Origin: Streptomyces sp. NBC_00247
GTDB taxonomy: Bacteria > Actinomycetota > Actinomycetes > Streptomycetales > Streptomycetaceae
Assembly (NCBI RefSeq): GCF_036188265.1
Contig: NZ_CP108093.1
Coordinates: 5,600,001-5,664,000 of the forward strand
Direction of reading: 5' to 3'
Length of the DNA: 64,000 nucleotides
The stretch's first letter is position 1, and every line of letters begins with the position of its first letter. Both the position numbers and the translations under genes were made by a program. The notes under the pieces were generated by a model. It was not told the DNA's origin, did not search any database, and saw only the letters and a program-made list of their open reading frames with translations. Shown piece after piece: positions 10,238-19,514 of the stretch.

Positions 10238-11208
10238 CCGACCATGAGCACCGCCACGCAGAACCCACGCAACCGGACCCGGACCGAACAGACGGAGCAG
10301 ACGTGAGCACGGGCACCACCAACGAGACGGGCGACGCCGTCCCGACGGCCATCCCCGAACTGGTGATCATCTCCGGGATGTCCGGCGCCGGCCGGTCCAC
10401 CGCCGCGAAGTGTCTGGAGGACCTCGGCTGGTTCGTCGTCGACAACCTCCCGCCCGCCCTGATCCCGACCATGGTCGAGCTCGGCGCGCGCTCCCAGGGC
10501 AACGTGGCCCGGATCGCCGTGGTCGTGGACGTACGCGGACGCCGCTTCTTCGACAACCTCCGCGAGTCCCTGGCGGACCTGGACACCAAGCACGTCACCC
10601 GCCGGATCGTCTTCCTGGAGTCCTCGGACGACGCCCTGGTGCGGCGATTCGAGTCGGTCCGCCGCCCCCACCCCCTCCAGGGCGACGGCCGGATCGTCGA
10701 CGGCATCGCGGCCGAGCGCGACCTGCTGCGCGAACTGCGCGGCGACGCCGACCTCGTCATCGACACCTCCAGCCTCAACGTCCACGAGCTGCGCGCCAAG
10801 ATGGACGCCCAGTTCGCCGGCGACCAGGAGCCGGAGCTCCGCGCCACGGTGATGTCGTTCGGCTACAAGTACGGTCTGCCGGTCGACGCCGACCTCGTGG
10901 TGGACTGCCGCTTCCTGCCGAACCCGCACTGGGTGCCCGAGCTGCGCCCCTTCACCGGCCTGAACGAGGAGGTGTCCGCGTACGTCTTCGACCAGCCGGG
11001 CGCCAAGGAGTTCCTCAACCAGTACACCGAGCTGCTCCAGCTCGTCGCCGCCGGATACCGCCGCGAGGGCAAGCGCTACGTGACCATCGCGGTCGGCTGC
11101 ACGGGCGGCAAGCACCGCTCCGTCGCGATGTCGGAGAAGCTCTCCGCCCGCCTCGCCGCCGAAGGCATCGAGACCGTCCTCGTCCACCGGGACATGGGGC
11201 GAGAGTGA
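10234..11208 (+). CDS. rapZ: RapZ/YvcJ family nucleotide-binding protein
   Basis: 324 residues. An N-terminal P-loop domain begins VIISGMSGAGRSTAAKCLED. In E. coli RapZ is an RNA-binding adaptor controlling glucosamine-6-phosphate synthase mRNA; in Gram-positives the YvcJ orthologue binds nucleotides and is linked to competence or morphology. The C-terminal part has the conserved TIAVGCTGGKHRSV motif. The first 40 residues are a hydrophilic, probably disordered extension. Walker A carries Arg (R54) where most P-loops have Lys. The ATG overlaps the uvrC stop; an internal GTG at 10303 is an alternative start. Its own stop overlaps the yvcK start (GTGA). Confidence 0.92.
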   Translation: MTDHEHRHAEPTQPDPDRTDGADVSTGTTNETGDAVPTAIPELVIISGMSGAGRSTAAKCLEDLGWFVVDNLPPALIPTMVELGARSQGNVARIAVVVDVRGRRFFDNLRESLADLDTKHVTRRIVFLESSDDALVRRFESVRRPHPLQGDGRIVDGIAAERDLLRELRGDADLVIDTSSLNVHELRAKMDAQFAGDQEPELRATVMSFGYKYGLPVDADLVVDCRFLPNPHWVPELRPFTGLNEEVSAYVFDQPGAKEFLNQYTELLQLVAAGYRREGKRYVTIAVGCTGGKHRSVAMSEKLSARLAAEGIETVLVHRDMGRE

Positions 11209-12239
11209 CCACCGTCAACCTGCGGCTGCGGAGACTGAGCAGGGCGGCCTCGCTCCGCTCGGGGCGCAGGCGCGGCGGCCCGCCGAAGGTCGTCGCCCTC
11301 GGCGGCGGCCACGGGCTGTCCGCCTCGCTCGCGGCCCTGCGCCGCATCACCGGTGACCTGACCGCCGTCGTCACCGTCGCCGACGACGGCGGTTCCAGCG
11401 GACGGCTCCGCGACGAGTTCGGGGTGCTCCCGCCCGGCGACCTCCGCAAGGCGCTGGCGGCCCTCTGCGGGGACGACGACTGGGGGCAGACCTGGGCCAG
11501 AGTCACCCAGCACCGCTTCGAGTCCCGGGGCGACCTGCACGGGCACGCGGTGGGCAACCTGCTGATCGTGGCGCTCTGGGAGCAGCTCGGCGACCACGTG
11601 CAGGCGCTCGACCTGGTCGGCACGCTGCTCGGCGCGCACGGCCGGGTGCTGCCCATGTCCGCCGTACCGCTGGAGCTCCAAGCGCAGGTCAGGGGGCACG
11701 AGCCGGAGCGACCCGAGGCGATCGTGACCGTACGCGGCCAGGCGACCGTGGCCCTCACCCCGGGCGAGGTGCAGTCCGTGCAGGTGGTCCCGCACGCCCC
11801 GCCCGCCGTCCCGGAAGCGGTCGAGGCCGTTCTGGACGCGGACTGGGTGGTGCTCGGGCCGGGCTCCTGGTTCTCCTCGGTCATCCCCCACCTGCTGGTA
11901 CCGGATCTGCTCGACGCGCTGGTCGCGACGAAGGCCCGGAAGGTGCTTTCGCTGAACCTCGCGCCGCAACCCGGTGAAACAGATGGCTTCTCCCCGCAGC
12001 GTCATTTGGAGGTTTTGGGGCGACACGCACCTAAACTCGCCTTGGACGTGGTGTTGGCCGATGAGGCCGCCGTGCCTGACCGCGAGTCCCTCGCCGATGC
12101 CGCGAAGCGGCTCGGTGCCGCGGTGGAGCTGGCGCCGGTGGCCTCGCCAGACGGCGTTCCGATTCATGATCCGGAGCTGCTGGCCGCCGCGTACGACCGT
12201 ATTTTTCGGATGCATGGAAGGATCGGCCCATGGCGATGA
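11205..12239 (+). CDS. yvcK: Gluconeogenesis/cell-envelope factor YvcK (UDP-sugar binding)
   Basis: 344 residues of the YvcK/CofD-like (UPF0052) family, with the diagnostic VVALGGGHGLSASLAALR near residue 30, TVADDGGSSGRLR, PPGDLRKALAAL and VLGPGSWFSSVIPHLLV. YvcK binds UDP-GlcNAc in B. subtilis and supports cell shape and growth on gluconeogenic carbon. The GTG start at 11205 overlaps the rapZ stop, and the 3' end overlaps whiA by 10 bases, so rapZ, yvcK and whiA are one coupled unit, as in most Gram-positives. Confidence 0.93.
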   Translation: MTTVNLRLRRLSRAASLRSGRRRGGPPKVVALGGGHGLSASLAALRRITGDLTAVVTVADDGGSSGRLRDEFGVLPPGDLRKALAALCGDDDWGQTWARVTQHRFESRGDLHGHAVGNLLIVALWEQLGDHVQALDLVGTLLGAHGRVLPMSAVPLELQAQVRGHEPERPEAIVTVRGQATVALTPGEVQSVQVVPHAPPAVPEAVEAVLDADWVVLGPGSWFSSVIPHLLVPDLLDALVATKARKVLSLNLAPQPGETDGFSPQRHLEVLGRHAPKLALDVVLADEAAVPDRESLADAAKRLGAAVELAPVASPDGVPIHDPELLAAAYDRIFRMHGRIGPWR

Positions 12240-13219
12240 CGCCAGCGGTGAAGGACGAAATCTCTCGGCTTCCCGTCACCCGGACCTGCTGCCGGAAGGC
12301 GGAGGTCTCCGCGATCCTCCGGTTCGCGGGCGGGCTGCACCTGGTGAGCGGCCGGATCGTGATCGAGGCGGAGCTGGACACGGCGATGGCGGCCCGCCGG
12401 CTCAAGCGCGACATCCTGGAGATCTTCGGGCATGCCTCGGAGCTGATCGTGATGGCCCCCGGCGGGCTGCGCCGCGGTTCCCGGTACGTCGTACGCGTCG
12501 TGGCGGGCGGCGACCAGCTGGCCCGCCAGACCGGTCTCGTGGACGGCCGCGGCCGTCCCATCCGCGGGCTGCCCCCGCAGGTGGTCTCGGGGGCCACCTG
12601 CGACGCCGAGGCGGCCTGGCGCGGGGCCTTCCTGGCACACGGCTCGCTCACCGAGCCGGGCAGGTCCTCCTCGCTGGAGGTCACCTGCCCCGGTCCCGAG
12701 GCGGCGCTCGCGCTGGTCGGGGCGGCGCGCAGGCTCTCCATCGCCGCCAAGGCCCGCGAGGTCCGGGGCGTCGACCGCGTGGTGGTCCGCGACGGCGACG
12801 CGATCGGCGCCCTGCTGACCCGCCTCGGCGCCCACGAGTCCGTGCTGGCCTGGGAGGAGCGCCGGATGCGGCGCGAGGTGCGGGCCACCGCCAACCGGCT
12901 CGCCAACTTCGACGACGCCAACCTGCGCCGATCCGCCCGTGCCGCCGTGGCCGCCGGTGCCCGCGTGGGCCGCGCCCTGGAGATCCTGGGCGAGGAGGTC
13001 CCCGAGCACCTCGCCGCCGCCGGACGGCTGCGCATGGAGCACAAGCAGGCGTCGCTGGAGGAACTGGGCGCGCTCGCCGATCCGCCGCTGACCAAGGACG
13101 CCGTCGCCGGGCGTATCCGCCGGCTGCTGGCGATGGCCGACAAGCGCGCACAGGATCTCGGCATCCCGGGTACGGAGTCCACCCTCAGCGAGGAGATGGC
13201 GGAAGGCCTGGTCGGCTGA
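12230..13219 (+). CDS. whiA: Sporulation regulator WhiA
   Basis: 329 residues. The N-terminal two thirds (SRLPVTRTCCRKAEVSAILRF ... GGLHLV ... FLAHGSLTEP) form the degenerate LAGLIDADG homing-endonuclease-like fold, and the C-terminus (ANLRRSARA ... SLEELGALADPPLTKDAV) is the helix-turn-helix. In Streptomyces WhiA works with WhiB to activate sporulation septation genes. Start: ATG at 12230 gives MAMTPAVKDEISR; a second ATG lies two codons later. The gene closes the uvrC-rapZ-yvcK-whiA cluster and is followed by a strong terminator. Confidence 0.97.
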   Translation: MAMTPAVKDEISRLPVTRTCCRKAEVSAILRFAGGLHLVSGRIVIEAELDTAMAARRLKRDILEIFGHASELIVMAPGGLRRGSRYVVRVVAGGDQLARQTGLVDGRGRPIRGLPPQVVSGATCDAEAAWRGAFLAHGSLTEPGRSSSLEVTCPGPEAALALVGAARRLSIAAKAREVRGVDRVVVRDGDAIGALLTRLGAHESVLAWEERRMRREVRATANRLANFDDANLRRSARAAVAAGARVGRALEILGEEVPEHLAAAGRLRMEHKQASLEELGALADPPLTKDAVAGRIRRLLAMADKRAQDLGIPGTESTLSEEMAEGLVG

Positions 13220-13287
13220 GGCCGGTCCACCCCCGCTCCACTCCGGCCCGCCCTCCGGTCCACTCCGGGCCGCACCGTCGTATACGA

Positions 13288-13331
13288 CCGTCGCCGGCGT
13301 TCCCTTCGCGGGGACGCCGGCGACGGCTTTT
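13288..13331 (+). terminator. Rho-independent-type terminator after whiA
   Basis: A 17-bp stem (13288-13304 with 13310-13326, one G-T pair) with a 5-base loop TTCGC, followed by CTTTT. It lies about 70 bases after the whiA stop. Confidence 0.8.
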
Positions 13332-13703
13332 CCGCCGTACGGAGAAGACGCCCGCGGCGGAGCGCGGGGGCGTCGGCCGGGAGGCCGGACGCCGGTCCGC
13401 GGCCCCGCCCGTCACCACGCGGCGTCGCCTGTCAGACCCCGATCGTCCGTGTGTGTACGGGCGTTGGGCACATGTCCGATCGTCGCAGGACAGAGCCCGT
13501 TTTCCGGCCCGAAGGGTGACCGGTGGGCCCCCGGCGGGCCGGAGCCATGTGTTCCTACTGGTCAGTAGGTCGTATCGGTGCGCGTACGAGGCCTCTCGAT
13601 GTCACCCGCGGGCCACATGAGAGGTAGGGTCGGGAGCGGTCGGGGACATCCCATACAACTCGCCGGCGTCGAAACCCGGCGTACCTAACGAGGAGATCGG
13701 TTC
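13332..13703 (+). promoter_or_regulatory. gap promoter region with a 16-bp palindrome
   Basis: No gene is visible in this stretch. CCTACTG-GT-CAGTAGG (13554-13569) is a near-perfect palindrome in locally AT-richer sequence and could be an operator. TAGGGT (13625-13630) is a possible -10, with TGTCAC (13600-13605) as a weak -35 at 19-base spacing, giving a leader of about 65 bases. AGGAGA (13691) is the ribosome-binding site of gap. Confidence 0.4.
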
Positions 13704-14714
<1,011 letters not shown>

Positions 14715-14750
14715 TCCTCGGATCGGCAGGCATCTCGATGTAGTGAGGGG

Positions 14751-14785
14751 CTCGGACGGCGCGATGAAGCGCCGTCCGGGCCTTC
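14751..14785 (+). terminator. Hairpin between gap and pgk (terminator or attenuator)
   Basis: CGGACGGCGC (14753-14762) and GCGCCGTCCG (14769-14778) form a 10-bp stem with loop GATGAA, followed by CCTTCTC. It may end part of the gap transcript or stabilise its 3' end within the operon. Confidence 0.6.
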
Positions 14786-14825
14786 TCGCGTGCTCATCCG
14801 TCCTTTCCAAGGAGTCCTGGAACAG

Positions 14826-16037
14826 ATGAAGACGATCGACGAACTTCTCGCCGAAGGGGTCGCCGGCAAGCGGGTATTCGTCCGCGCCGACCTCAACGTG
14901 CCGCTCGACGGCACCACCATCACCGACGACGGCCGCATCCGCGCCGTCCAGCCGACCGTCGCCAAGCTCGCCGAGGCCGGTGCGCGGGTCATCGTCGCCT
15001 CGCACCTCGGTCGCCCGAAGGGCGCCCCGGACCCGGCGTTCTCGCTGGCTCCCGCCGCCGCCCGGCTCGGTGAACTGCTCGGCACCGAGGTCGCGTTCGC
15101 CACCGACACCGTCGGCGAGTCCGCCACGGCCACGGTCGCCGCCCTCACCGACGGCCAGGTCGCCGTCGTCGAGAACCTCCGCTTCAACGCCGGTGAGACG
15201 TCCAAGGACGACGCCGAGCGCGGTGCCTTCGCCGACCAGCTCGCCGCCCTCGCCGACGTGTACGTGGGCGACGGCTTCGGTGCGGTGCACCGCAAGCACG
15301 CCTCGGTCTTCGACCTCCCGGCCCGGCTGCCGCACTTCGCCGGTTTCCTCATCGCCACCGAGGTCGGCGTCCTCAAGAAGCTCACCAGCGACGTCAAGCG
15401 CCCCTACGCCGTCGTCCTCGGCGGGGCCAAGGTCTCCGACAAGCTCGGCGTCATCGACCACCTGCTGGAGAAGGCCGACCGCATCCTGATCGGCGGCGGC
15501 ATGGCGTACACCTTCCTCAAGGCCCAGGGCCACGAGGTCGGCATCTCGCTGCTCCAGGAGGACCAGGTCCCCGCGGTGCAGGAGTACCTCAAGCGCGCCG
15601 ACGAGCGTGGTGTGGAGTTCGTGCTCCCCGTCGACGTCCTCGTCTCGACCGAATTCCCGGACCTGAAGACCAAGGCCCCGGCCAACCCCACCGTCGTCGC
15701 CCACGACGCCATCCCGGCCGACCAGGAGGGCCTGGACATCGGCCCCGAGACGCGCAAGCTGTACGCGGCGAAGCTCGCCGACGCGGCCACCGTCTTCTGG
15801 AACGGCCCGATGGGCGTCTTCGAGCACCCCGACTACGCCGAGGGCACCCGCGCGGTCGCCCAGGCGCTGGTCGACTCCTCGGCCTTCAGCGTCGTCGGGG
15901 GCGGCGACTCCGCCGCCGCCGTGCGCATCCTTGGCTTCGACGAGAACGCCTTCGGCCACATCTCAACCGGTGGCGGCGCCAGCCTCGAATACCTTGAGGG
16001 CAAGACCCTCCCCGGCCTCGCCGCATTGGAGAACTGA
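14826..16037 (+). CDS. pgk: Phosphoglycerate kinase
   Basis: 403 residues. It transfers phosphate from 1,3-bisphosphoglycerate to ADP. The substrate-binding start RVFVRADLNVPLD, the HLGRPKG loop, ENLRFNAGE, the VLGGAKVSDK nucleotide-domain motif and the C-terminal VVGGGDSAAAV (ATP loop) are all present and in order. The ATG at 14826 has AAGGAG 11 bases upstream. Its stop lies 5 bases before the tpiA start, and GGAG near its end serves as the tpiA ribosome-binding site. Confidence 0.97.
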   Translation: MKTIDELLAEGVAGKRVFVRADLNVPLDGTTITDDGRIRAVQPTVAKLAEAGARVIVASHLGRPKGAPDPAFSLAPAAARLGELLGTEVAFATDTVGESATATVAALTDGQVAVVENLRFNAGETSKDDAERGAFADQLAALADVYVGDGFGAVHRKHASVFDLPARLPHFAGFLIATEVGVLKKLTSDVKRPYAVVLGGAKVSDKLGVIDHLLEKADRILIGGGMAYTFLKAQGHEVGISLLQEDQVPAVQEYLKRADERGVEFVLPVDVLVSTEFPDLKTKAPANPTVVAHDAIPADQEGLDIGPETRKLYAAKLADAATVFWNGPMGVFEHPDYAEGTRAVAQALVDSSAFSVVGGGDSAAAVRILGFDENAFGHISTGGGASLEYLEGKTLPGLAALEN

Positions 16038-16042
16038 GCCAG

Positions 16043-16819
16043 ATGAGCACCCGCACCCCGCTGATGGCGGGCAACTGGAAGATGAACCTCAACCACCTTG
16101 AGGCCATCGCCCACACCCAGAAGCTCGCCTTCGCGCTGACCGACAAGGACTACGACGCGGTCGAGGTCGCCGTCCTGCCGCCCTTCACCGATCTGCGCTC
16201 CGTGCAGACCCTGGTGGACGGCGACAAGCTGAAGATCAAGTACGGCGCCCAGGACATCTCGGCGCAGGACTCCGGTGCGTACACCGGCGAGATCTCCGGT
16301 TCCATGCTCGCCAAGCTGAAGTGCGCGTACGTGGCCGTCGGCCACAGCGAGCGCCGCCAGTACCACGGTGAGAACGACGAGATCTGCAACGCCAAGGTGA
16401 AGGCCGCCTACCGGCACGGGCTGACCCCGATCCTCTGCGTCGGCGAGGGCCTGGACATCCGCAAGGCCGGTGACCAGGTCTCCTACACCCTCGCGCAGCT
16501 CGACGGCGCCCTCGCGGACATCCCGGCCGAGCAGGCCGAGTCGATCGTGATCGCGTACGAGCCGGTCTGGGCCATCGGGACCGGCGAGGTCGCCACCCCC
16601 GAGGACGCCCAGGAGGTCTGCGGAGCCATCCGCCGCCGGCTGGCCGAGCTGTACTCGCAGGAGCTGGCCGACGCGGTCCGCATCCAGTACGGCGGTTCCG
16701 TGAAGTCCGGGAACGTCGCCGCGATCATGGCGCAGCCCGACGTCGACGGCGCCCTCGTCGGCGGTGCGGCGCTGGACGCCGACGAGTTCGTCAAGATCGT
16801 CCGCTTCCGCGACCAGTGA
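16043..16819 (+). CDS. tpiA: Triosephosphate isomerase
   Basis: 258 residues, a TIM barrel. Catalytic residues are visible: Lys in AGNWKMNL, His in VGHSERR, and Glu in AYEPVWAIGTG; the phosphate-binding YGGSVK and LVGGAALD loops are also present. It interconverts dihydroxyacetone phosphate and glyceraldehyde 3-phosphate, and is co-transcribed with pgk at 5-base spacing. A hairpin follows. Confidence 0.97.
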   Translation: MSTRTPLMAGNWKMNLNHLEAIAHTQKLAFALTDKDYDAVEVAVLPPFTDLRSVQTLVDGDKLKIKYGAQDISAQDSGAYTGEISGSMLAKLKCAYVAVGHSERRQYHGENDEICNAKVKAAYRHGLTPILCVGEGLDIRKAGDQVSYTLAQLDGALADIPAEQAESIVIAYEPVWAIGTGEVATPEDAQEVCGAIRRRLAELYSQELADAVRIQYGGSVKSGNVAAIMAQPDVDGALVGGAALDADEFVKIVRFRDQ

Positions 16820-16851
16820 GTATGCGCTAGCGCCGATCCGTCGTACCCTTG

Positions 16852-16890
16852 CGGGGGCCGGGGTGGGTTCCACCCTCGGCCCCCGTTGTG
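16852..16890 (+). terminator. Terminator after tpiA
   Basis: CGGGGGCCG ... CGGCCCCCG arms with an inner GGGTGG/CCACCC pairing (16852-16885; one T bulge), followed by TTGTG. It separates the glycolytic operon from secG. Confidence 0.7.
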
Positions 16891-16901
16891 CGTGAACGAA
16901 T

Positions 16902-16930
16902 TTTCGTAGAAGCAGATTTCGTAGAAGCAG
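16902..16930 (+). repeat. 15-bp tandem direct repeat upstream of secG
   Basis: TTTCGTAGAAGCAG occurs at 16902-16915 and again at 16917-16930 (period 15). It is AT-richer than its surroundings and lies in the secG leader or promoter region, between the tpiA terminator and the GTG at 16962. Confidence 0.7.
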
Positions 16931-16961
16931 TCCAGGAATTTCCGGAAAGTAGGGACCAGCC

Positions 16962-17198
16962 GTGATTTTGGCGTTCGAGATCGCCCTGATCGTCTTCAGC
17001 CTGCTGCTGATGCTGCTGGTGCTGATGCACAAGGGCAAGGGCGGCGGCCTCTCCGACATGTTCGGTGGCGGTATGCAGTCCTCGGTCGGCGGTTCCTCGG
17101 TGGCCGAGCGCAACCTCGACCGCATCACCGTGGTCGTCGGCCTGTGCTGGTTCGCGAGCATCGTGGCGCTCGGCCTGCTCATCAAGCTGGACAGCTGA
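16962..17198 (+). CDS. secG: Protein-export membrane protein SecG
   Basis: 78 residues with two membrane segments (about 2-22 and 53-73), separated by a Gly/Ser-rich cytoplasmic loop containing GKGGGLSDMFGGGMQSS, which is diagnostic for SecG. It is the small subunit of the SecYEG translocon. The GTG start follows AAGTAGGGACC. The position after tpiA is conserved in actinobacteria. Confidence 0.95.
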   Translation: MILAFEIALIVFSLLLMLLVLMHKGKGGGLSDMFGGGMQSSVGGSSVAERNLDRITVVVGLCWFASIVALGLLIKLDS

Positions 17199-17240
17199 CG
17201 CATCGTCCGCGATTGCCGGTGACCGTGTAACTCCAATCAC

Positions 17241-17268
17241 TGGACGCGCGTTGGGCCTTACGTAGACT
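17241..17268 (+). promoter_or_regulatory. Promoter of the RbpA-family gene
   Basis: TGGACG (17241-17246) and TAGACT (17263-17268) at 16-base spacing fit the principal-sigma consensus; transcription would start near 17275, about 33 bases before the GTG. Confidence 0.45.
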
Positions 17269-17307
17269 GGGGCATCTTCGAGCACCATCACGCAGGGAGT
17301 TACGACC

Positions 17308-17643
17308 GTGGCAAGTGGCAACGCGATCCGGGGAAGCCGGGTCGGAGCGGGGCCGATGGGGGAGGCCGAGCGGGGCGAGTCCGCGCCGCGCCTCCGCATC
17401 TCCTTCTGGTGCTCGAACGGGCACGAGACGCAGCCGAGCTTCGCCCATGACGCGCAGGTACCGGAGACCTGGGACTGCCCCCGATGCGGCTTCCCGGCAG
17501 GTCAGGACAAGGACAGCCCGCCCGACCCGCCGCGCACGGAACCGTACAAGACGCATCTCGCGTACGTGCGCGAGCGGCGCAGTGACGCGGACGGCGAGGC
17601 CATTCTCGCCGAGGCGCTCGCCAAGCTCCGCGGCGAGATCTGA
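17308..17643 (+). CDS. RbpA-family RNA polymerase-binding protein (probably the RbpB-type paralogue)
   Basis: 111 residues. A disordered N-terminus (about 1-29) precedes a small zinc domain with Cys35, His39, Cys57 and Cys60 (WCSNGH ... DCPRCG), then a C-terminal segment with PYKTHLAYVRERRSDADGEAIL that matches the sigma-interacting part of RbpA. RbpA binds RNA polymerase and the principal sigma factor and stabilises initiation. The N-terminal sequence differs from canonical S. coelicolor RbpA as I recall it, so I regard this as its paralogue; the assignment is from memory. The GTG start has CAGGGAG upstream. A terminator follows. Confidence 0.85.
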   Translation: MASGNAIRGSRVGAGPMGEAERGESAPRLRISFWCSNGHETQPSFAHDAQVPETWDCPRCGFPAGQDKDSPPDPPRTEPYKTHLAYVRERRSDADGEAILAEALAKLRGEI

Positions 17644-17697
17644 GAACACCCGCCCGGCTCCCGCGAGAGCCGCCGCTATTCCGCACCGCCCCGTTCA

Positions 17698-17735
17698 CCG
17701 GCCGGACACCCCCTGGGTGCCGGCCGGACCGCTTT
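17698..17735 (+). terminator. Terminator after the RbpA-family gene
   Basis: CCGGCCGG plus CACCC (17698-17711, one bulged A) pairs with 17715-17727; ACCGCTTTT follows. Confidence 0.7.
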
Positions 17736-17857
17736 TCGCTGCCCGCGAAGCCCCGATGTCCGTAGGGGGCCATGCCCGCGCGGCACCCGCGACCAGGATC
17801 AATTAGGTTGGGGGTGCAGCGGGGAGCAGGTACGAGAAGAATGGGCTGATACCCGGG

Positions 17858-19510
17858 ATGAACGCACAAAGCCGAACCAAGCTCAACCGGACGCCCGAGT
17901 GGGCGGCCCTCGGCAAGCACCGCGAGGAACTGGGCGGGACCCACCTGCGGGAGCTGTTCGCCGAGAACGCGGACCGCGGCGCCGCCTACACCCTCCGGGT
18001 GGGCGACCTGCACATCGACTACTCCAAGCAGCTGGTGACCGACGAGACGCTGCGTCTGCTGCGTGACCTCGCCGCCGCCACCGGGGTCGCCGAGTTGCGG
18101 GACGCCATGTTCCGCGGCGAGCGGATCAACACCACCGAGGACCGTGCGGTCCTGCACACCGCGCTCCGCGCCCCGCGCGGCGCCGTGGTCGAGGTCGACG
18201 GCGAGAACGTCGTACCCGCCGTGCACGCGGTACTGGACAAGATGGCCGGCTTCGCCGACCGGGTCCGCTCGGGCGAGTGGACCGGCCACACCGGCCGCCC
18301 CATCAAGAACATCGTCAACATCGGCATCGGCGGCTCCGACCTCGGCCCCGCCATGGCGTACGAGGTGCTGCGCTCCTTCACGGACCGCTCCCTCACCCTC
18401 CGTTTCGTCTCCAACGTCGACGGCGCCGACCTCCACGAGGCGGTCCGCGACCTGGACGCCGCCGAGACGCTCTTCATCATCGCCTCGAAGACGTTCACCA
18501 CCATCGAGACGATCACCAACGCGACCTCCGCCCGCGACTGGCTCCTCACCGAGCTGAAGTCCGGTCAGGACGCCGTCGCCAAGCACTTCGTGGCGCTGTC
18601 GACCAACGCCGAGAAGGTGTCGGACTTCGGCATCGACACGGCCAACATGTTCGAGTTCTGGGACTGGGTCGGCGGTCGCTACTCCTACGACTCCGCCATC
18701 GGCCTCTCGCTGATGATCGCCATCGGCCCGGACCGGTTCCGCGAGATGCTCGACGGCTTCCACCTCGTCGACGAGCACTTCCGCACCGCCCCCGCCGAGG
18801 AGAACGTCCCTCTGCTGCTCGGCCTGCTGGGCGTCTGGTACGGCCAGTTCTTCGACGCGCAGGCGCACGCGGTGCTGCCCTACAGCCACTACCTCTCCAA
18901 GTTCACGGCCTACTTGCAGCAGCTGGACATGGAGTCCAACGGCAAGTCCGTGGACCGGGACGGCAATCCCGTGGAGTGGCAGACCGGTCCGGTCGTCTGG
19001 GGCACCCCGGGCACCAACGGCCAGCACGCGTACTACCAGTTGATCCACCAGGGCACCAAGGTCATCCCCGCCGACTTCATCGGCTTCGCCGCCCCGGTCG
19101 GCGACCTGCTGCCCGGACTCATCGCGCAGCACGACCTGCTGATGGCCAACTTCTTCGCGCAGACCCAGGCCCTCGCCTTCGGCAAGACGCCCGAAGAGGT
19201 CCGCGCCGAGGGCGTGCCCGAGGAACTGGTCCCGCACAAGACGTTCCAGGGCAACCACCCCACCACGACGATCCTCGCCGAGAAGCTCACCCCCTCGGTC
19301 CTCGGACAGCTCGTCGCGCTGTACGAGCACAAGGTGTTCGTCCAGGGCGCGATCTGGAACATCGACTCCTTCGACCAGTGGGGCGTCGAGCTCGGAAAGG
19401 TCCTCGCCAAGAAGATCGAACCGGTCCTCACCGAGGGCACCGGCGGCGAGCAGCTGGACAGCTCCACGGCCGCTCTCGTGGCCACCTACCGGTCGCTGCG
19501 CGGTCGCTGA
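17858..19510 (+). CDS. pgi: Glucose-6-phosphate isomerase
   Basis: 550 residues, the long bacterial/eukaryal type. Family motifs are intact: NIGIGGSDLGPAMAYE (sugar-phosphate site), IIASKTFTTIET, and the catalytic region GVWYGQFF ... QQLDMESNGKSV, with the C-terminal signature GAIWNIDSFDQWGVELGK. It interconverts glucose 6-phosphate and fructose 6-phosphate, joining glycolysis to the pentose-phosphate genes at 23-29.7 kb. No clear ribosome-binding site precedes the ATG. TAGGTT at 17804-17809 is a possible -10. Confidence 0.97.
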   Translation: MNAQSRTKLNRTPEWAALGKHREELGGTHLRELFAENADRGAAYTLRVGDLHIDYSKQLVTDETLRLLRDLAAATGVAELRDAMFRGERINTTEDRAVLHTALRAPRGAVVEVDGENVVPAVHAVLDKMAGFADRVRSGEWTGHTGRPIKNIVNIGIGGSDLGPAMAYEVLRSFTDRSLTLRFVSNVDGADLHEAVRDLDAAETLFIIASKTFTTIETITNATSARDWLLTELKSGQDAVAKHFVALSTNAEKVSDFGIDTANMFEFWDWVGGRYSYDSAIGLSLMIAIGPDRFREMLDGFHLVDEHFRTAPAEENVPLLLGLLGVWYGQFFDAQAHAVLPYSHYLSKFTAYLQQLDMESNGKSVDRDGNPVEWQTGPVVWGTPGTNGQHAYYQLIHQGTKVIPADFIGFAAPVGDLLPGLIAQHDLLMANFFAQTQALAFGKTPEEVRAEGVPEELVPHKTFQGNHPTTTILAEKLTPSVLGQLVALYEHKVFVQGAIWNIDSFDQWGVELGKVLAKKIEPVLTEGTGGEQLDSSTAALVATYRSLRGR

Positions 19511-19514
19511 GCCG

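Noticed and set aside
17221..17260. SigR-type promoter before the RbpA-family gene (TGTAAC-N18-GTTG)
   Set aside because: The -35 matches GGGAAT/C only partly, and a normal principal-sigma promoter fits the same region at least as well.
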